Below, piece by piece: positions 1 through 5,923 of a stretch of DNA of 10,130 nucleotides. Numbering within the stretch: the first letter of the stretch is position 1; each line of letters opens with the position of its first letter. The position numbers and the translations under genes are program-made. This DNA is from an uncultured Oscillospiraceae bacterium. Lineage in GTDB: Bacteria > Bacillota > Clostridia > Oscillospirales > Oscillospiraceae. Under the pieces are notes generated by a model. It was not told the origin of the DNA and did no database searches. It saw nothing but the letters and a program-made list of their open reading frames with translations. Location of the stretch: the NCBI GenBank assembly GCA_944385195.1, contig CALWWH010000032.1:1-10130 (forward strand), in the 5' to 3' direction.

Positions 1-1
1 C

Positions 2-577
2 TATACCTGTGGCTATACCTTCACCGCTGACGGAAAGGTCACCGTGCACCTCCGGGCGGAGCTGGCGGACTGGTTTACCCGCCCGCTGAAGCTCAGCCTG
101 CCGCCGGAGTACGCCGGCTTTGCGCCCAAGGCCCCGTACCTCCCCCGCCTGGGCTTTGAGACCACGCTCCCCGGCGATGATGAGGCCTTCTCCTATTTCG
201 CCCTGGGCCCGGAGGAGAACTACTGCGACATGAACCTCCACGCCGCCCTAGGCTGTTATGAGAGCACGGCCGCCGAGGAGTATGTGCCCTACGTTATGCC
301 TCAGGAGCACGGAAACCATACCAAGGCCCGCGCCCTTTGGTTCGAGCGGGGCTTGTGTGTGCAGTCCAACGGCCAGTTCGAGTTCAACGTCTCCCGCTAC
401 AGCAGCGCCATGCTGACCGAGACCTCGCATGAGGCGCAGCTGCGCCCCGACGGCAAGACCCATCTGCGCATCGATTATCGCAACTCCGGCCTCGGCTCGG
501 CCAGCTGCGGCCCGGCGCTGCGGGACGAGTATGCGCTGCGCGAGAAGAACATCGATTGGACCTTTATGATCCGATAA
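2..577 (+). CDS. Beta-galactosidase, glycoside hydrolase family 2, C-terminal part (LacZ-like; 5' end outside window)
   Basis: This is the last 191 codons of a LacZ-type beta-galactosidase, which cleaves terminal beta-galactosides such as lactose, probably in the cytoplasm. The frame is open from the window edge. The fragment corresponds to the C-terminal 'small chain' beta-sandwich domain. Visible family landmarks are PRLGFETTLP (residues 48-57 of the fragment), FALGPEENYCD (66-76, the usual W/F-G-R-G-P-E-N-Y-x-D), PYVMPQEHGNHT (96-107, the PQE-N/H-G block) and RIDYRNSGLGSASCGP (156-171, matching DY-x-Q-S-G-x-G-S-x-S-C-G-P). The catalytic glutamates lie upstream of the window and cannot be checked. 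The last codons (DWTFMIR) are a normal family end, so the 3' end is intact. A hairpin terminator follows about 30 bases after the stop. The family assignment is firm; actual substrate preference is not visible. Confidence 0.93.
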   Translation, partial: YTCGYTFTADGKVTVHLRAELADWFTRPLKLSLPPEYAGFAPKAPYLPRLGFETTLPGDDEAFSYFALGPEENYCDMNLHAALGCYESTAAEEYVPYVMPQEHGNHTKARALWFERGLCVQSNGQFEFNVSRYSSAMLTETSHEAQLRPDGKTHLRIDYRNSGLGSASCGPALRDEYALREKNIDWTFMIR

Positions 578-607
578 CCCCCAGCCCATATCTGCCCTTA
601 ACAAAGT

Positions 608-652
608 ATCCGGCCCGCTGGATCAATCAGCGGACCGGATGGTTTATTTTTT
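608..652. terminator. Shared hairpin terminator between the converging beta-galactosidase and polyferredoxin genes
   Basis: ATCCGGCCCGCTG (608-620) and CAGCGGACCGGAT (628-640) form a 13-position stem around a 7-base loop. The single non-match is a C.A on the plus strand but a G.U wobble on the minus strand. On the plus strand it is followed by a T-rich run (643-652), so it fits a Rho-independent terminator for the beta-galactosidase. In the minus direction only a short TTT follows. The T-run overlaps the stop codon of the minus gene (644-646). Confidence 0.8.
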
Positions 653-1504
653 CAGGCAATGGGTCCACTCGATGGCGTCCGTTGGGCAGATGCTACGGCA
701 GATCCCGCAGCGGATGCACTCGGCGTCGTTGGGGCGGCGCCTGGGGTCCACCTGCATGGGGCAGGCCTTAGCGCAGGCCCCGCAGCCGACGCACTTGGAT
801 TCGTCGACGCGATGGCGTAAGACGGCGATGCCGTTAAAGAGCGAGTAGACCGCGCCCAGAGGGCATAAGTACTTGCAGAATGGGCGATAGATGAGAATGG
901 ACAGCAGCAAAAGGGCGATCAACAGGGCGTTTTTCCAGGCGTAGAGCCAGCCAATGGCGCCGCGCAAACCCTCGCCGAGCAGCACCAGGGGCACGCCGCC
1001 CTCCAGCGTCCCTGCCGGGCAGAGCAGCTTGCAGAACCAAGGCGGGCCCTGGCCGATCAGATCGACGGCAAACAGGGGCAACAGCACGACAAAGACGGCA
1101 AAGATCACGTATTTTAGCTTGCGCAGGAGCTTGTCCCCGCGAAATGTCCCGATTTTCTTGAAAAAGGGAATCTTGTGCAGCAGCTCCTGGATCAGTCCGA
1201 AAGGACACAAAAATCCGCAGACAAATCGCCCGGTGAGCGCGCCGAGGAAGATCAGAAACCCCGCCACAAAGAACGGGAACCTATGCTCCCGCCCGCCGAT
1301 GACGGCCTGGAACGCTCCAATGGGGCAAGACCCCAGGGCGCCGGGACAGGAGTAGCAGTTGAGCCCCGGCAGGCATAGCCGCTTGAGCGGCCCCTGATAG
1401 ATCTTCCCCTGGACAAAGCCCAGAAGATAGCTGTTGCTCACAAGCGCCCACAGCGCCTGAATGCCGAGGCGGACATGCTGCTGTTTTTTTGTTTTCTTAT
1501 CCAA
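644..1504 (-). CDS. Membrane polyferredoxin, 4Fe-4S binding protein of the NapH/YccM type (TTG start)
   Basis: A 286-residue integral membrane iron-sulfur protein that probably relays electrons at the membrane; donor and acceptor cannot be told from sequence. Cys-rich turns typical of the family are NCYSCPGALGSCP (49-61), CGFLCPFG (96-103), CKLLCPAG (158-165) and CKYLCPLG (210-217), placed among hydrophobic segments at about 78-92, 133-150, 172-184 and 190-206. The C-terminus carries two complete CxxCxxCxxxC[P] clusters: C238/C241/C244/C248 and C263/C266/C269/C273. The start is TTG at 1504-1502. A GGAG lies about 10 bases upstream inside the preceding CXXC gene, and the two frames overlap by 8 bases, which suggests translational coupling. 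No other good start is visible before the first conserved region. It is the last gene of the MATE-CXXC-polyferredoxin operon. It is not a full NapH, since no Nap partners are present. Confidence 0.88.
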   Translation of the reverse strand: MDKKTKKQQHVRLGIQALWALVSNSYLLGFVQGKIYQGPLKRLCLPGLNCYSCPGALGSCPIGAFQAVIGGREHRFPFFVAGFLIFLGALTGRFVCGFLCPFGLIQELLHKIPFFKKIGTFRGDKLLRKLKYVIFAVFVVLLPLFAVDLIGQGPPWFCKLLCPAGTLEGGVPLVLLGEGLRGAIGWLYAWKNALLIALLLLSILIYRPFCKYLCPLGAVYSLFNGIAVLRHRVDESKCVGCGACAKACPMQVDPRRRPNDAECIRCGICRSICPTDAIEWTHCLKK

Positions 1505-1643
1505 TGCCGATACACTCCAAACAGATCCGGACCGCCTTGGCGAGGATCACTTCCAGCTCATCTGCCCAGACGCCGATGGCCATGAACGCCGTGCCGCAGA
1601 GGACCAAAGCCGGTCCAAGATAACGTTTGATAAACTGCTTCAT
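1497..1643 (-). CDS. Small CXXC membrane protein, CD1871A-family-like (48 aa)
   Basis: A 48-codon gene found by reading the minus strand between the MATE and polyferredoxin genes; it begins MKQFIKRYLGPALVL and ends RICLECIGIG. It has one hydrophobic helix (about residues 9-25) followed by an amphipathic stretch (EVILAKAVRI) and a terminal CLEC motif with C41 and C44. This layout and the ICLECIGIG ending match the small clostridial CD1871A-type CXXC proteins, which are commonly found beside 4Fe-4S binding proteins; the name is from memory of that family. Its ATG (1643-1641) overlaps the MATE stop as ATGA. Its TAA (1499-1497) lies inside the start of the polyferredoxin gene. An AAAAAGG stretch immediately upstream could serve as a weak ribosome binding site. 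The paired cysteines so close to a polyferredoxin suggest a redox or cluster-related accessory role, which is inference. Confidence 0.85.
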   Translation of the reverse strand: MKQFIKRYLGPALVLCGTAFMAIGVWADELEVILAKAVRICLECIGIG

Positions 1644-3019
1644 ACCTTTTTCTCAGCCTTAACGATGTTAATCCACTTCTTGCTGTAAAGACGCCGGAAG
1701 CCCACAAAGGTCTTTAGGACCGGGTCAAATCGCAGGAGCATATAGGTCACGAAGGGCGGCAGATGCCAGACCAGACCGGCGAGCGCGCCAAAGGGGATGG
1801 ACACAGCCCAGAGGAAGATGACGTCCATGACCATCAGCCAGCGAGTGTCGCCGCCGCCGCGGAGGATGCCCTTGGTAAGCATGTTGGCTGCGTTCATGAA
1901 CAGGCTGTTGAGAGCGGCTGCGTAGAGCAGCTCCAGGGCAATGACGCGGGTGGACTCGGTGATATTGTACATGCTGATATAGGGAGTGCCCGCGACGATG
2001 AGCACCAGAGCCATTGCAATGCCCAGGCCGACGCTGATCCAGCAGCAGGTGACACCCTGTCGGAAGGCCTTCTCCTTGTCGCCCTCGCCTAGGGTGTTAC
2101 CAATGACGACACCGCCAGCCACGGCGCAGCCCTGGGTGAAGGTGGTGGTTAGGCGCATGATGGTGGAGATGATGGCATAGGCCGCCACGAAGCTGGCGCC
2201 AATGTGGCCCATGATGATCGAGACCACGTTCGTACCGAGGCCCAGGATGGTATCGCTGATGATGACCGGCGCACCATAGCGGAAAAAGCTGCGGATATAA
2301 TCCCGGGTGGGCTCAAAGAGGTGCTTGAAACGATAGCCGATGTGCTTGTCTACAAAGAAAACGTAGCCGAAGACAAAGACCAGCTGGAAGGCATAGGAGA
2401 TGACTGTACCCAGCGCCGCGCCGGCGATCTCCATCCGGGGAGCGCCGAACTTGCCGAAGATAAAAATGTAGTTGAAGATAATGTTCAGGATAAAAGCACC
2501 GATGGCGGAGTACAGCGGCACGTTCGCCTTGCCGGCGCTGCGGAGGACCAGCGTGATGGGAATGGTTAGCAGCATGAAGAGCATGGAGAAGGCGACGACC
2601 TTCAGATACTTGATGCCATACTCAATGACGTGCTGCTCGGAGGTGTAGATGGTCATGATCTGACGAGGGAAAAAGAGCGTGGCCAGGGTTGCCAGAAGGC
2701 CGATGACAAAGGAGACGCGGAGGGTGATGGTCATGACCTTGCGGAAGGAGCCCATGTCTCTCTCGCCATAGAATTGCGAGGCCAACACGACGGCTCCGCC
2801 GCCGAGGCCCATACAGATGATGTGGAAGAAGTTTAGAAAACTGCCGGCAAGAGAAGAGGCAGAAATTTGCGCCTCCTCCAGAGACGAGAGCATGACAGTG
2901 TCCATGATGCTCACGCCCACTGTGATCATCTGCTGCAAAACCACTGGGACGGCCAGCAGCAGAAGCTTTCTGTAGAAGGTTTTGTCATTGACGAAGGTAC
3001 GGGATAGCCAGGCTTTCAT
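1640..3019 (-). CDS. MATE family multidrug/cation efflux transporter
   Basis: A 459-residue protein of the multidrug and toxic compound extrusion family, a Na+ or H+ coupled exporter in the cytoplasmic membrane. Length and layout are typical: two homologous six-helix bundles joined near residues 225-245. The N-half opening LLLLAVPVVLQQMITVGVS (19-37) is mirrored in the C-half by RYGAPVIISDTILGLGTNV (247-265). Other recognisable parts are GGGAVVLASQFYGERD (73-88), LRSAGKANVPL (159-169), VIGNTLGEGDKEKA (305-318) and KGILRGGGDTRW (383-394). The start at ATG 3019-3017 is supported by a GAAAGGA about 12 bases upstream; there is also an out-of-frame ATG-CAA-TGA just before it, giving a two-codon frame. 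First gene of a three-gene operon; its stop overlaps the next start (ATGA). The substrate cannot be read from sequence. Confidence 0.93.
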   Translation of the reverse strand: MKAWLSRTFVNDKTFYRKLLLLAVPVVLQQMITVGVSIMDTVMLSSLEEAQISASSLAGSFLNFFHIICMGLGGGAVVLASQFYGERDMGSFRKVMTITLRVSFVIGLLATLATLFFPRQIMTIYTSEQHVIEYGIKYLKVVAFSMLFMLLTIPITLVLRSAGKANVPLYSAIGAFILNIIFNYIFIFGKFGAPRMEIAGAALGTVISYAFQLVFVFGYVFFVDKHIGYRFKHLFEPTRDYIRSFFRYGAPVIISDTILGLGTNVVSIIMGHIGASFVAAYAIISTIMRLTTTFTQGCAVAGGVVIGNTLGEGDKEKAFRQGVTCCWISVGLGIAMALVLIVAGTPYISMYNITESTRVIALELLYAAALNSLFMNAANMLTKGILRGGGDTRWLMVMDVIFLWAVSIPFGALAGLVWHLPPFVTYMLLRFDPVLKTFVGFRRLYSKKWINIVKAEKKV

Positions 3020-3038
3020 TGCATTTTTAGATCCTTTC

Positions 3039-3064
3039 GTTAAATACTTAACTATATTAATATA
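3039..3064. promoter_or_regulatory. Candidate operator: two palindromes over the MATE promoter -10 and start site
   Basis: TATATTAATATA (3053-3064) is a perfect 12-bp palindrome that includes the -10 hexamer. Directly beside it GTTAA-ATAC-TTAAC (3039-3052) is an inverted repeat with a 4-base spacer at the predicted transcription start. Two symmetric elements at this place are what a dimeric repressor (for example MarR or TetR type) would use. No regulator gene adjoins the operon, and AT-rich promoters give palindromes by chance, so this stays tentative. Confidence 0.4.
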
Positions 3065-3087
3065 CCAAATTTCACGATCAACTGCAA
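3059..3087 (-). promoter_or_regulatory. Sigma-A promoter of the MATE-CXXC-polyferredoxin operon
   Basis: On the minus strand, TTGCAG (3087-3082) and TATATT (3064-3059) are separated by exactly 17 bases, in an AT-rich island of otherwise GC-rich DNA. Predicted transcription start is near 3052, giving a leader of about 33 bases before the MATE start codon. Confidence 0.72.
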
Positions 3088-3133
3088 GGGTAGGATCTCA
3101 TAAACCTGTGAAAATTTCCTGGGCAGCGGGCAC

Positions 3134-3163
3134 AAAAAGGGAACAGCCCAAAGGCCGTTCCCC
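3134..3163 (-). terminator. Rho-independent terminator of the VanW-family gene
   Basis: Read on the minus strand, GGGAACGGCC and GGCTGTTCCC (3162-3153 and 3148-3139) form a 10-bp stem with one G.U pair and a 4-base loop. It is followed at once by TTTTT (3138-3134). It lies about 20 bases after the VanW-family stop and separates that gene from the MATE operon promoter. Confidence 0.88.
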
Positions 3164-3182
3164 ATAGGGTATTGGTTCTGCT

Positions 3183-5063
3183 TTAAGGGGTGGGATCTTC
3201 CGTGTCAAACCAAGGAAAGGGCAGAGCGCCTTCTTTGTCAGGCTCTTCTACCGGGGGAACAAGCGCCTCAGGAAATTCAAAAATCTCAGGGCTCTCGGGC
3301 GCCCCCTCAGTCGGCGGTTCCTCGCCGGGCGAGGCGTCCTCGGACGGAAGATCGCCGGGAAGGGACGGCTGCTCCGGGTCGAAAATTTCATCCGGCGCCG
3401 GGGCTTCCGGGTCAGGCGGGAAAATGTCATCCGGCACCGATTCCTCCGGCGGGGAAACAGGCTCTTCTGGCTGCTTGCCGACGGTAATGACCTGGTCGCG
3501 CTTATGGTAGGTACTCTCGGCCTCGAAGGCAGTGGAGAGTAAGTTGCCATCCCTGTCGTAGACGTTACGGTAGGTACGTACCACGCGGCCGGTGTAGGGA
3601 GTAATGGAGACCTGTTGGTAGTCTGGCGGAAGCGTCTGGTCTTCGTTGATTACCACTTGCCAGGGAGTCGTGGAGAGCGTTTCTGAGGTGACGACGGCAT
3701 AGTGACCGTCCTCGTTGGTGCCCCAGAGCGCGATGTGGACGTAGCCGCCGCTCACGCTGGCGTCGATTCGCATGGGATAATCGGTACTGTTGCGAAACTG
3801 AAAGTCCAGGTTGCCATCCCAGTAGATGGTGGCGTCCTGCCCTTCGGGGACATAGTCGACAAAATACATGTGTTCCGTTCGCTGCACGATCTCCAAATCT
3901 GCCCGCAGTGCACAGACATAGATGGTCGATGCCACTTGGCAGATGCCGCCGCCGACGCTGTCTGTGGTCTCGCCATTGAGGTAGATGGCGGCGTTCTGGT
4001 AACCGCGCTCGTAGGTACGCTCGCCGACGGTATCGTTAAAGGAGAAAACGTCGCCGGGGTTTAGCACCGTACCGTTAATGGCCTGGCAGGCCAGCACCAG
4101 GTTGTTGGTGCGGGGGGCGATGGGCGTGTGGGGACTGGAGTAGCTGCCCATCTCGTCGATGAAAAGCTTTTCCTCCAGCACAGCGGCGGTGATGGCCGGC
4201 TCCTGGTGTTGGACGAGAATGCGGATCTCCGTGCCGTCGGGGGCGTTCAGCGCCTCCAAGGCTGCCTCCAGGTCAAAAGTCCTGCCCACTACCTCGGGAA
4301 GGATGGACGCTGTTTCGGGGTCCCAGCGGGCGTCGGCGGGCTCGATGCTGAAGCGTTCGTGCAGCGCTTCCACTTGTCGCTGGCCGCTGAGCGTCAGGTC
4401 ATACTCTGCTGTAAGGCTGTCTTTGCCCGCTTTGCAGGCACTCAGAATGTCTGCTGTGAGGCTGTTGGGGTCGATGGATTTTCCGTCACGGCCCTTGATG
4501 ATGGTGATCTCATCCTCGCTTTGGCGGATGATGCAGTTGGTGGCGCGGTCTTCCAGGCTCTCGGAAAAGGTCTCGACGGCGCTGCGGATCACGTCCTCGT
4601 CGATGCTCTCACGGCACACAGGGTCCAATGCCAACGGGTGATCGCCGGCCCAGCGCAGGGCCTCATCCAGCCGGGAGACGATGCCGCGGCCGTGCTGCCA
4701 GGCCTCAGAAATGACGGCATCCATGGTTGGAATCGTCTTGCTGCGGAACTTTTTGATGCTCAGCTCCCGGTCCGGGAAGGTCACAGTGAAGGTCTCGGCG
4801 TCCGCCTGGGATTGCAGTACCGCGGAAACACGTAGTGCGGCGTCTTCTCTGTTCAGACCGGATACGTCGATACCGCAGATACTCACGCCGGGGAGGATGA
4901 GGTCATACTCCTGCAAGGAAGGAGTTGTCGTGCCGGAAAGGCTTCCCTCAGACCAGTTGCCCACATAGTGCAGTACGCCAAAGACCACGCCAGCGGTCAC
5001 CACCAGCACAGCGCAGAGCACGGATAACAGTATGACAAAGCGTTTTGACGGTTTCTTTCCCAT
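3183..5063 (-). CDS. VanW/YoaR-like membrane-anchored cell-wall protein with G5-like region and acidic proline-rich tail
   Basis: A 626-residue protein with an N-terminal anchor (basic MGKKPSKR, then hydrophobic residues about 9-31) and a large outside part. Residues about 57-320 resemble the repeated peptidoglycan-binding-type domain (PG_binding_4) of YoaR-like proteins. The VanW domain follows at about 328-450, with GTVLNPGDVFSFNDTVG (331-347), the hallmark GGGICQVASTIY (371-382) and DATIYWDGNLDF (410-421). Residues about 465-530 (from WQVVINEDQTLPP to RDQVITVGK) look like a G5-type domain, often linked to wall binding. Residues 531-626 are rich in Pro, Glu and Asp. The start at ATG 5063 is chosen because GGAAGG sits 7 bases upstream and a promoter lies just beyond; an in-frame ATG at 5138 is upstream of that promoter. 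Despite its name VanW does not itself show vancomycin resistance. A wall or sporulation role is inference. Confidence 0.87.
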   Translation of the reverse strand: MGKKPSKRFVILLSVLCAVLVVTAGVVFGVLHYVGNWSEGSLSGTTTPSLQEYDLILPGVSICGIDVSGLNREDAALRVSAVLQSQADAETFTVTFPDRELSIKKFRSKTIPTMDAVISEAWQHGRGIVSRLDEALRWAGDHPLALDPVCRESIDEDVIRSAVETFSESLEDRATNCIIRQSEDEITIIKGRDGKSIDPNSLTADILSACKAGKDSLTAEYDLTLSGQRQVEALHERFSIEPADARWDPETASILPEVVGRTFDLEAALEALNAPDGTEIRILVQHQEPAITAAVLEEKLFIDEMGSYSSPHTPIAPRTNNLVLACQAINGTVLNPGDVFSFNDTVGERTYERGYQNAAIYLNGETTDSVGGGICQVASTIYVCALRADLEIVQRTEHMYFVDYVPEGQDATIYWDGNLDFQFRNSTDYPMRIDASVSGGYVHIALWGTNEDGHYAVVTSETLSTTPWQVVINEDQTLPPDYQQVSITPYTGRVVRTYRNVYDRDGNLLSTAFEAESTYHKRDQVITVGKQPEEPVSPPEESVPDDIFPPDPEAPAPDEIFDPEQPSLPGDLPSEDASPGEEPPTEGAPESPEIFEFPEALVPPVEEPDKEGALPFPWFDTEDPTP

Positions 5064-5070
5064 AACATCA

Positions 5071-5076
5071 CCTTCC
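5071..5076 (-). promoter_or_regulatory. Ribosome binding site fixing the VanW-family start
   Basis: GGAAGG on the minus strand, 7 bases before ATG 5063-5061. It favours this start over the in-frame ATG 75 bases upstream, which lies beyond the promoter. Confidence 0.75.
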
Positions 5077-5093
5077 CGTGGAGCATCATACCT

Positions 5094-5122
5094 AGTATAC
5101 CCCCTTTTAGCCGCAGATGCAA
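5094..5122 (-). promoter_or_regulatory. Sigma-A promoter of the VanW-family gene
   Basis: On the minus strand TTGCAT (5122-5117) and TATACT (5099-5094) are 17 bases apart. Transcription would begin near 5087, about 24 bases before the chosen start codon. Confidence 0.75.
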
Positions 5123-5212
5123 CTACAGAGCGGTACAACTTTCGACAATTTAAAGACGATGACCCGCTGTTGGATAGACGAGGAACATGTGGTGGGAGTT
5201 CCTATCTGAGGG

Positions 5213-5247
5213 AAAAAACTGCACCGCAGCAATGAACTGCAGTGCAG
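5213..5247 (-). terminator. Rho-independent terminator of the 143-aa hypothetical gene
   Basis: On the minus strand CTGCACTGCAG (5247-5237) pairs with CTGCGGTGCAG (5229-5219) over 11 positions with one G.U wobble and a 7-base loop, followed by six T (5218-5213). It starts about 12 bases after the stop codon and upstream of the VanW promoter, so the two genes are separate transcription units. The rest of 5123-5212 shows only a short AGGAAC/GTTCCT inverted repeat (5181-5203) and no gene. Confidence 0.9.
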
Positions 5248-5258
5248 AAAATGAGACA

Positions 5259-5690
5259 TTATGCTTCACCTGTCGTGGGAAGCGCTTCGAACGTACCTCC
5301 TTGGGCGGTATGCTCCAGCATGGACATCAGCTCCAGCACACTGCGGAAATGCAGTGTCTGCCGCTGTTCCAGCCAGGTGATCTCACCCTGCCAAGTGGCG
5401 TTGTGCTGGAAAAGGACACGAATGGAGAAGGTCATCAGCTTGCCGTATTGGGGTGGTTTGTCGTTGCCGGCAGCAGTGAAGGGCAGCATGGTGCGGAGAT
5501 TCTGCTGCTTACCCATAGCAGCAGACCGACGAAGACTCTCGTCGATCTGGACCAGCAGCTGGCTGATTGTCTGGAACGGTTTTGTCTCGCCAAGGCTTGT
5601 GTGAAAACAGGTGCCGACCGGACTGCCATTCTCTACGGCGTTAACCGATATGAGAAACACGCGAGACCGATAATCGGCTGCATATCCCAT
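5259..5690 (-). CDS. Hypothetical protein, 143 aa, with two apparently related halves
   Basis: I do not recognise a named function. The start MGYAAD at 5690 is preceded by AAGGAGGAG about 10 bases upstream; the frame stays open further upstream, but that part runs through promoter-like DNA of the divergent padR region and has no ribosome binding site. No signal peptide or membrane segment is visible, so it should be cytoplasmic. The two ends of the protein look alike. Residues 12-54 begin FLISVNAVENGSPVG and continue to PFQTISQLLVQIDESL; residues 88-129 begin FSIRVLFQHNATWQG and continue to HFRSVLELMSMLE. Each gives F-x-I-x-V, an N, a G, then F-x-[ST]-[IV]-x-[QE]-L and a short helix. The WQGEITWLE plus FRSVLEL pattern recalls small uncharacterised clostridial proteins, from memory. 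A terminator ends this single-gene unit. It is divergent from padR1. Confidence 0.72.
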   Translation of the reverse strand: MGYAADYRSRVFLISVNAVENGSPVGTCFHTSLGETKPFQTISQLLVQIDESLRRSAAMGKQQNLRTMLPFTAAGNDKPPQYGKLMTFSIRVLFQHNATWQGEITWLEQRQTLHFRSVLELMSMLEHTAQGGTFEALPTTGEA

Positions 5691-5732
5691 AGAAACCACT
5701 CCTCCTTCGCGAAAGATACTACTTACGTCCCC

Positions 5733-5772
5733 ATCATAACACACTACAGTTACATTTTCGGTTACATTTTCA
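5733..5772 (-). promoter_or_regulatory. Candidate promoter and tandem 12-base repeat upstream of the 143-aa gene
   Basis: Minus-strand TG-T-TATGAT (hexamer at 5738-5733) resembles an extended -10 element, about 42 bases before the start codon. No good -35 is seen. Instead, GAAAATGTAAC occurs twice in direct orientation with a 12-base period (5771-5761 and 5759-5749), at the place where an activator would bind. The promoter assignment is tentative; the repeat itself is exact. Confidence 0.45.
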
Positions 5773-5799
5773 GCAGCAGGGATAAATTTTGAGCGTATC

Positions 5800-5828
5800 T
5801 TGACAAAGAACACAATATATGATATACT
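5800..5828 (+). promoter_or_regulatory. Consensus sigma-A promoter of padR1-DUF2812
   Basis: TTGACA (5800-5805), a 17-base spacer and TATACT (5823-5828) give a near-perfect vegetative promoter. A second, weaker arrangement lies downstream: GTGACA (5830-5835), 18 bases, TATAGT (5854-5859). This second pair aligns with the promoter of the other PadR gene at 9637-9665. Confidence 0.85.
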
Positions 5829-5859
5829 CGTGACACGATATATCGTTACTCGATATAGT
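5821..5859. promoter_or_regulatory. Candidate PadR operator region (ACGATATATCGT palindrome and GATATA repeats)
   Basis: ACGATATATCGT (5835-5846) is a perfect 12-bp palindrome just downstream of the -10. GATATA occurs three times in the same orientation, starting at 5821, 5837 and 5852, about one and a half helical turns apart; the last is within ACTCGATATAGT. PadR regulators usually repress their own operon through such symmetric AT-rich sites overlapping the promoter. Which repressor binds here is inference. Confidence 0.55.
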
Positions 5860-5875
5860 GCAAGGAGGGATTGCG

Positions 5876-5923
5876 ATGCCGGTTGGTGGGACCGCTGCGG
5901 CGCTGTTGGGGGTGAAGCCATGA
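5876..5923 (+). CDS. Possible 15-codon leader peptide, or frameshifted N-terminus, ahead of padR1
   Basis: ATG 5876 has the best ribosome binding site of the region (AAGGAGGG, 5862-5869, 6 bases away) and opens a 15-codon frame, MPVGGTAAALLGVKP, whose TGA overlaps the padR1 ATG as ATGA. It could be a leader peptide that couples translation to padR1. Alternatively, one extra G in the five-G run at 5908-5912 would fuse it in frame to PadR as MPVGGTAAALLGGEA-MTEAMYY. That would make this a frameshift (real, programmed, or a sequencing error). The reading is certain; the meaning is open. Confidence 0.45.
   Translation: MPVGGTAAALLGVKP

Noticed and set aside
248..604. 118-codon minus frame inside the beta-galactosidase
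   Set aside because: Shadow of the LacZ-like coding frame; it crosses the beta-galactosidase stop and has no RBS-supported start.
5064..5138. Upstream in-frame ATG (5138) of the VanW-family gene
   Set aside because: It lies upstream of the TTGCAT-17-TATACT promoter and has no ribosome binding site; ATG 5063 has GGAAGG at 7 bases followed by a proper membrane anchor.
5691..5921. Longer N-terminus (77 more residues) of the 143-aa hypothetical gene
   Set aside because: The extension would run through the divergent padR1 promoter and operator region. The start at 5690 has a strong AAGGAGGAG.
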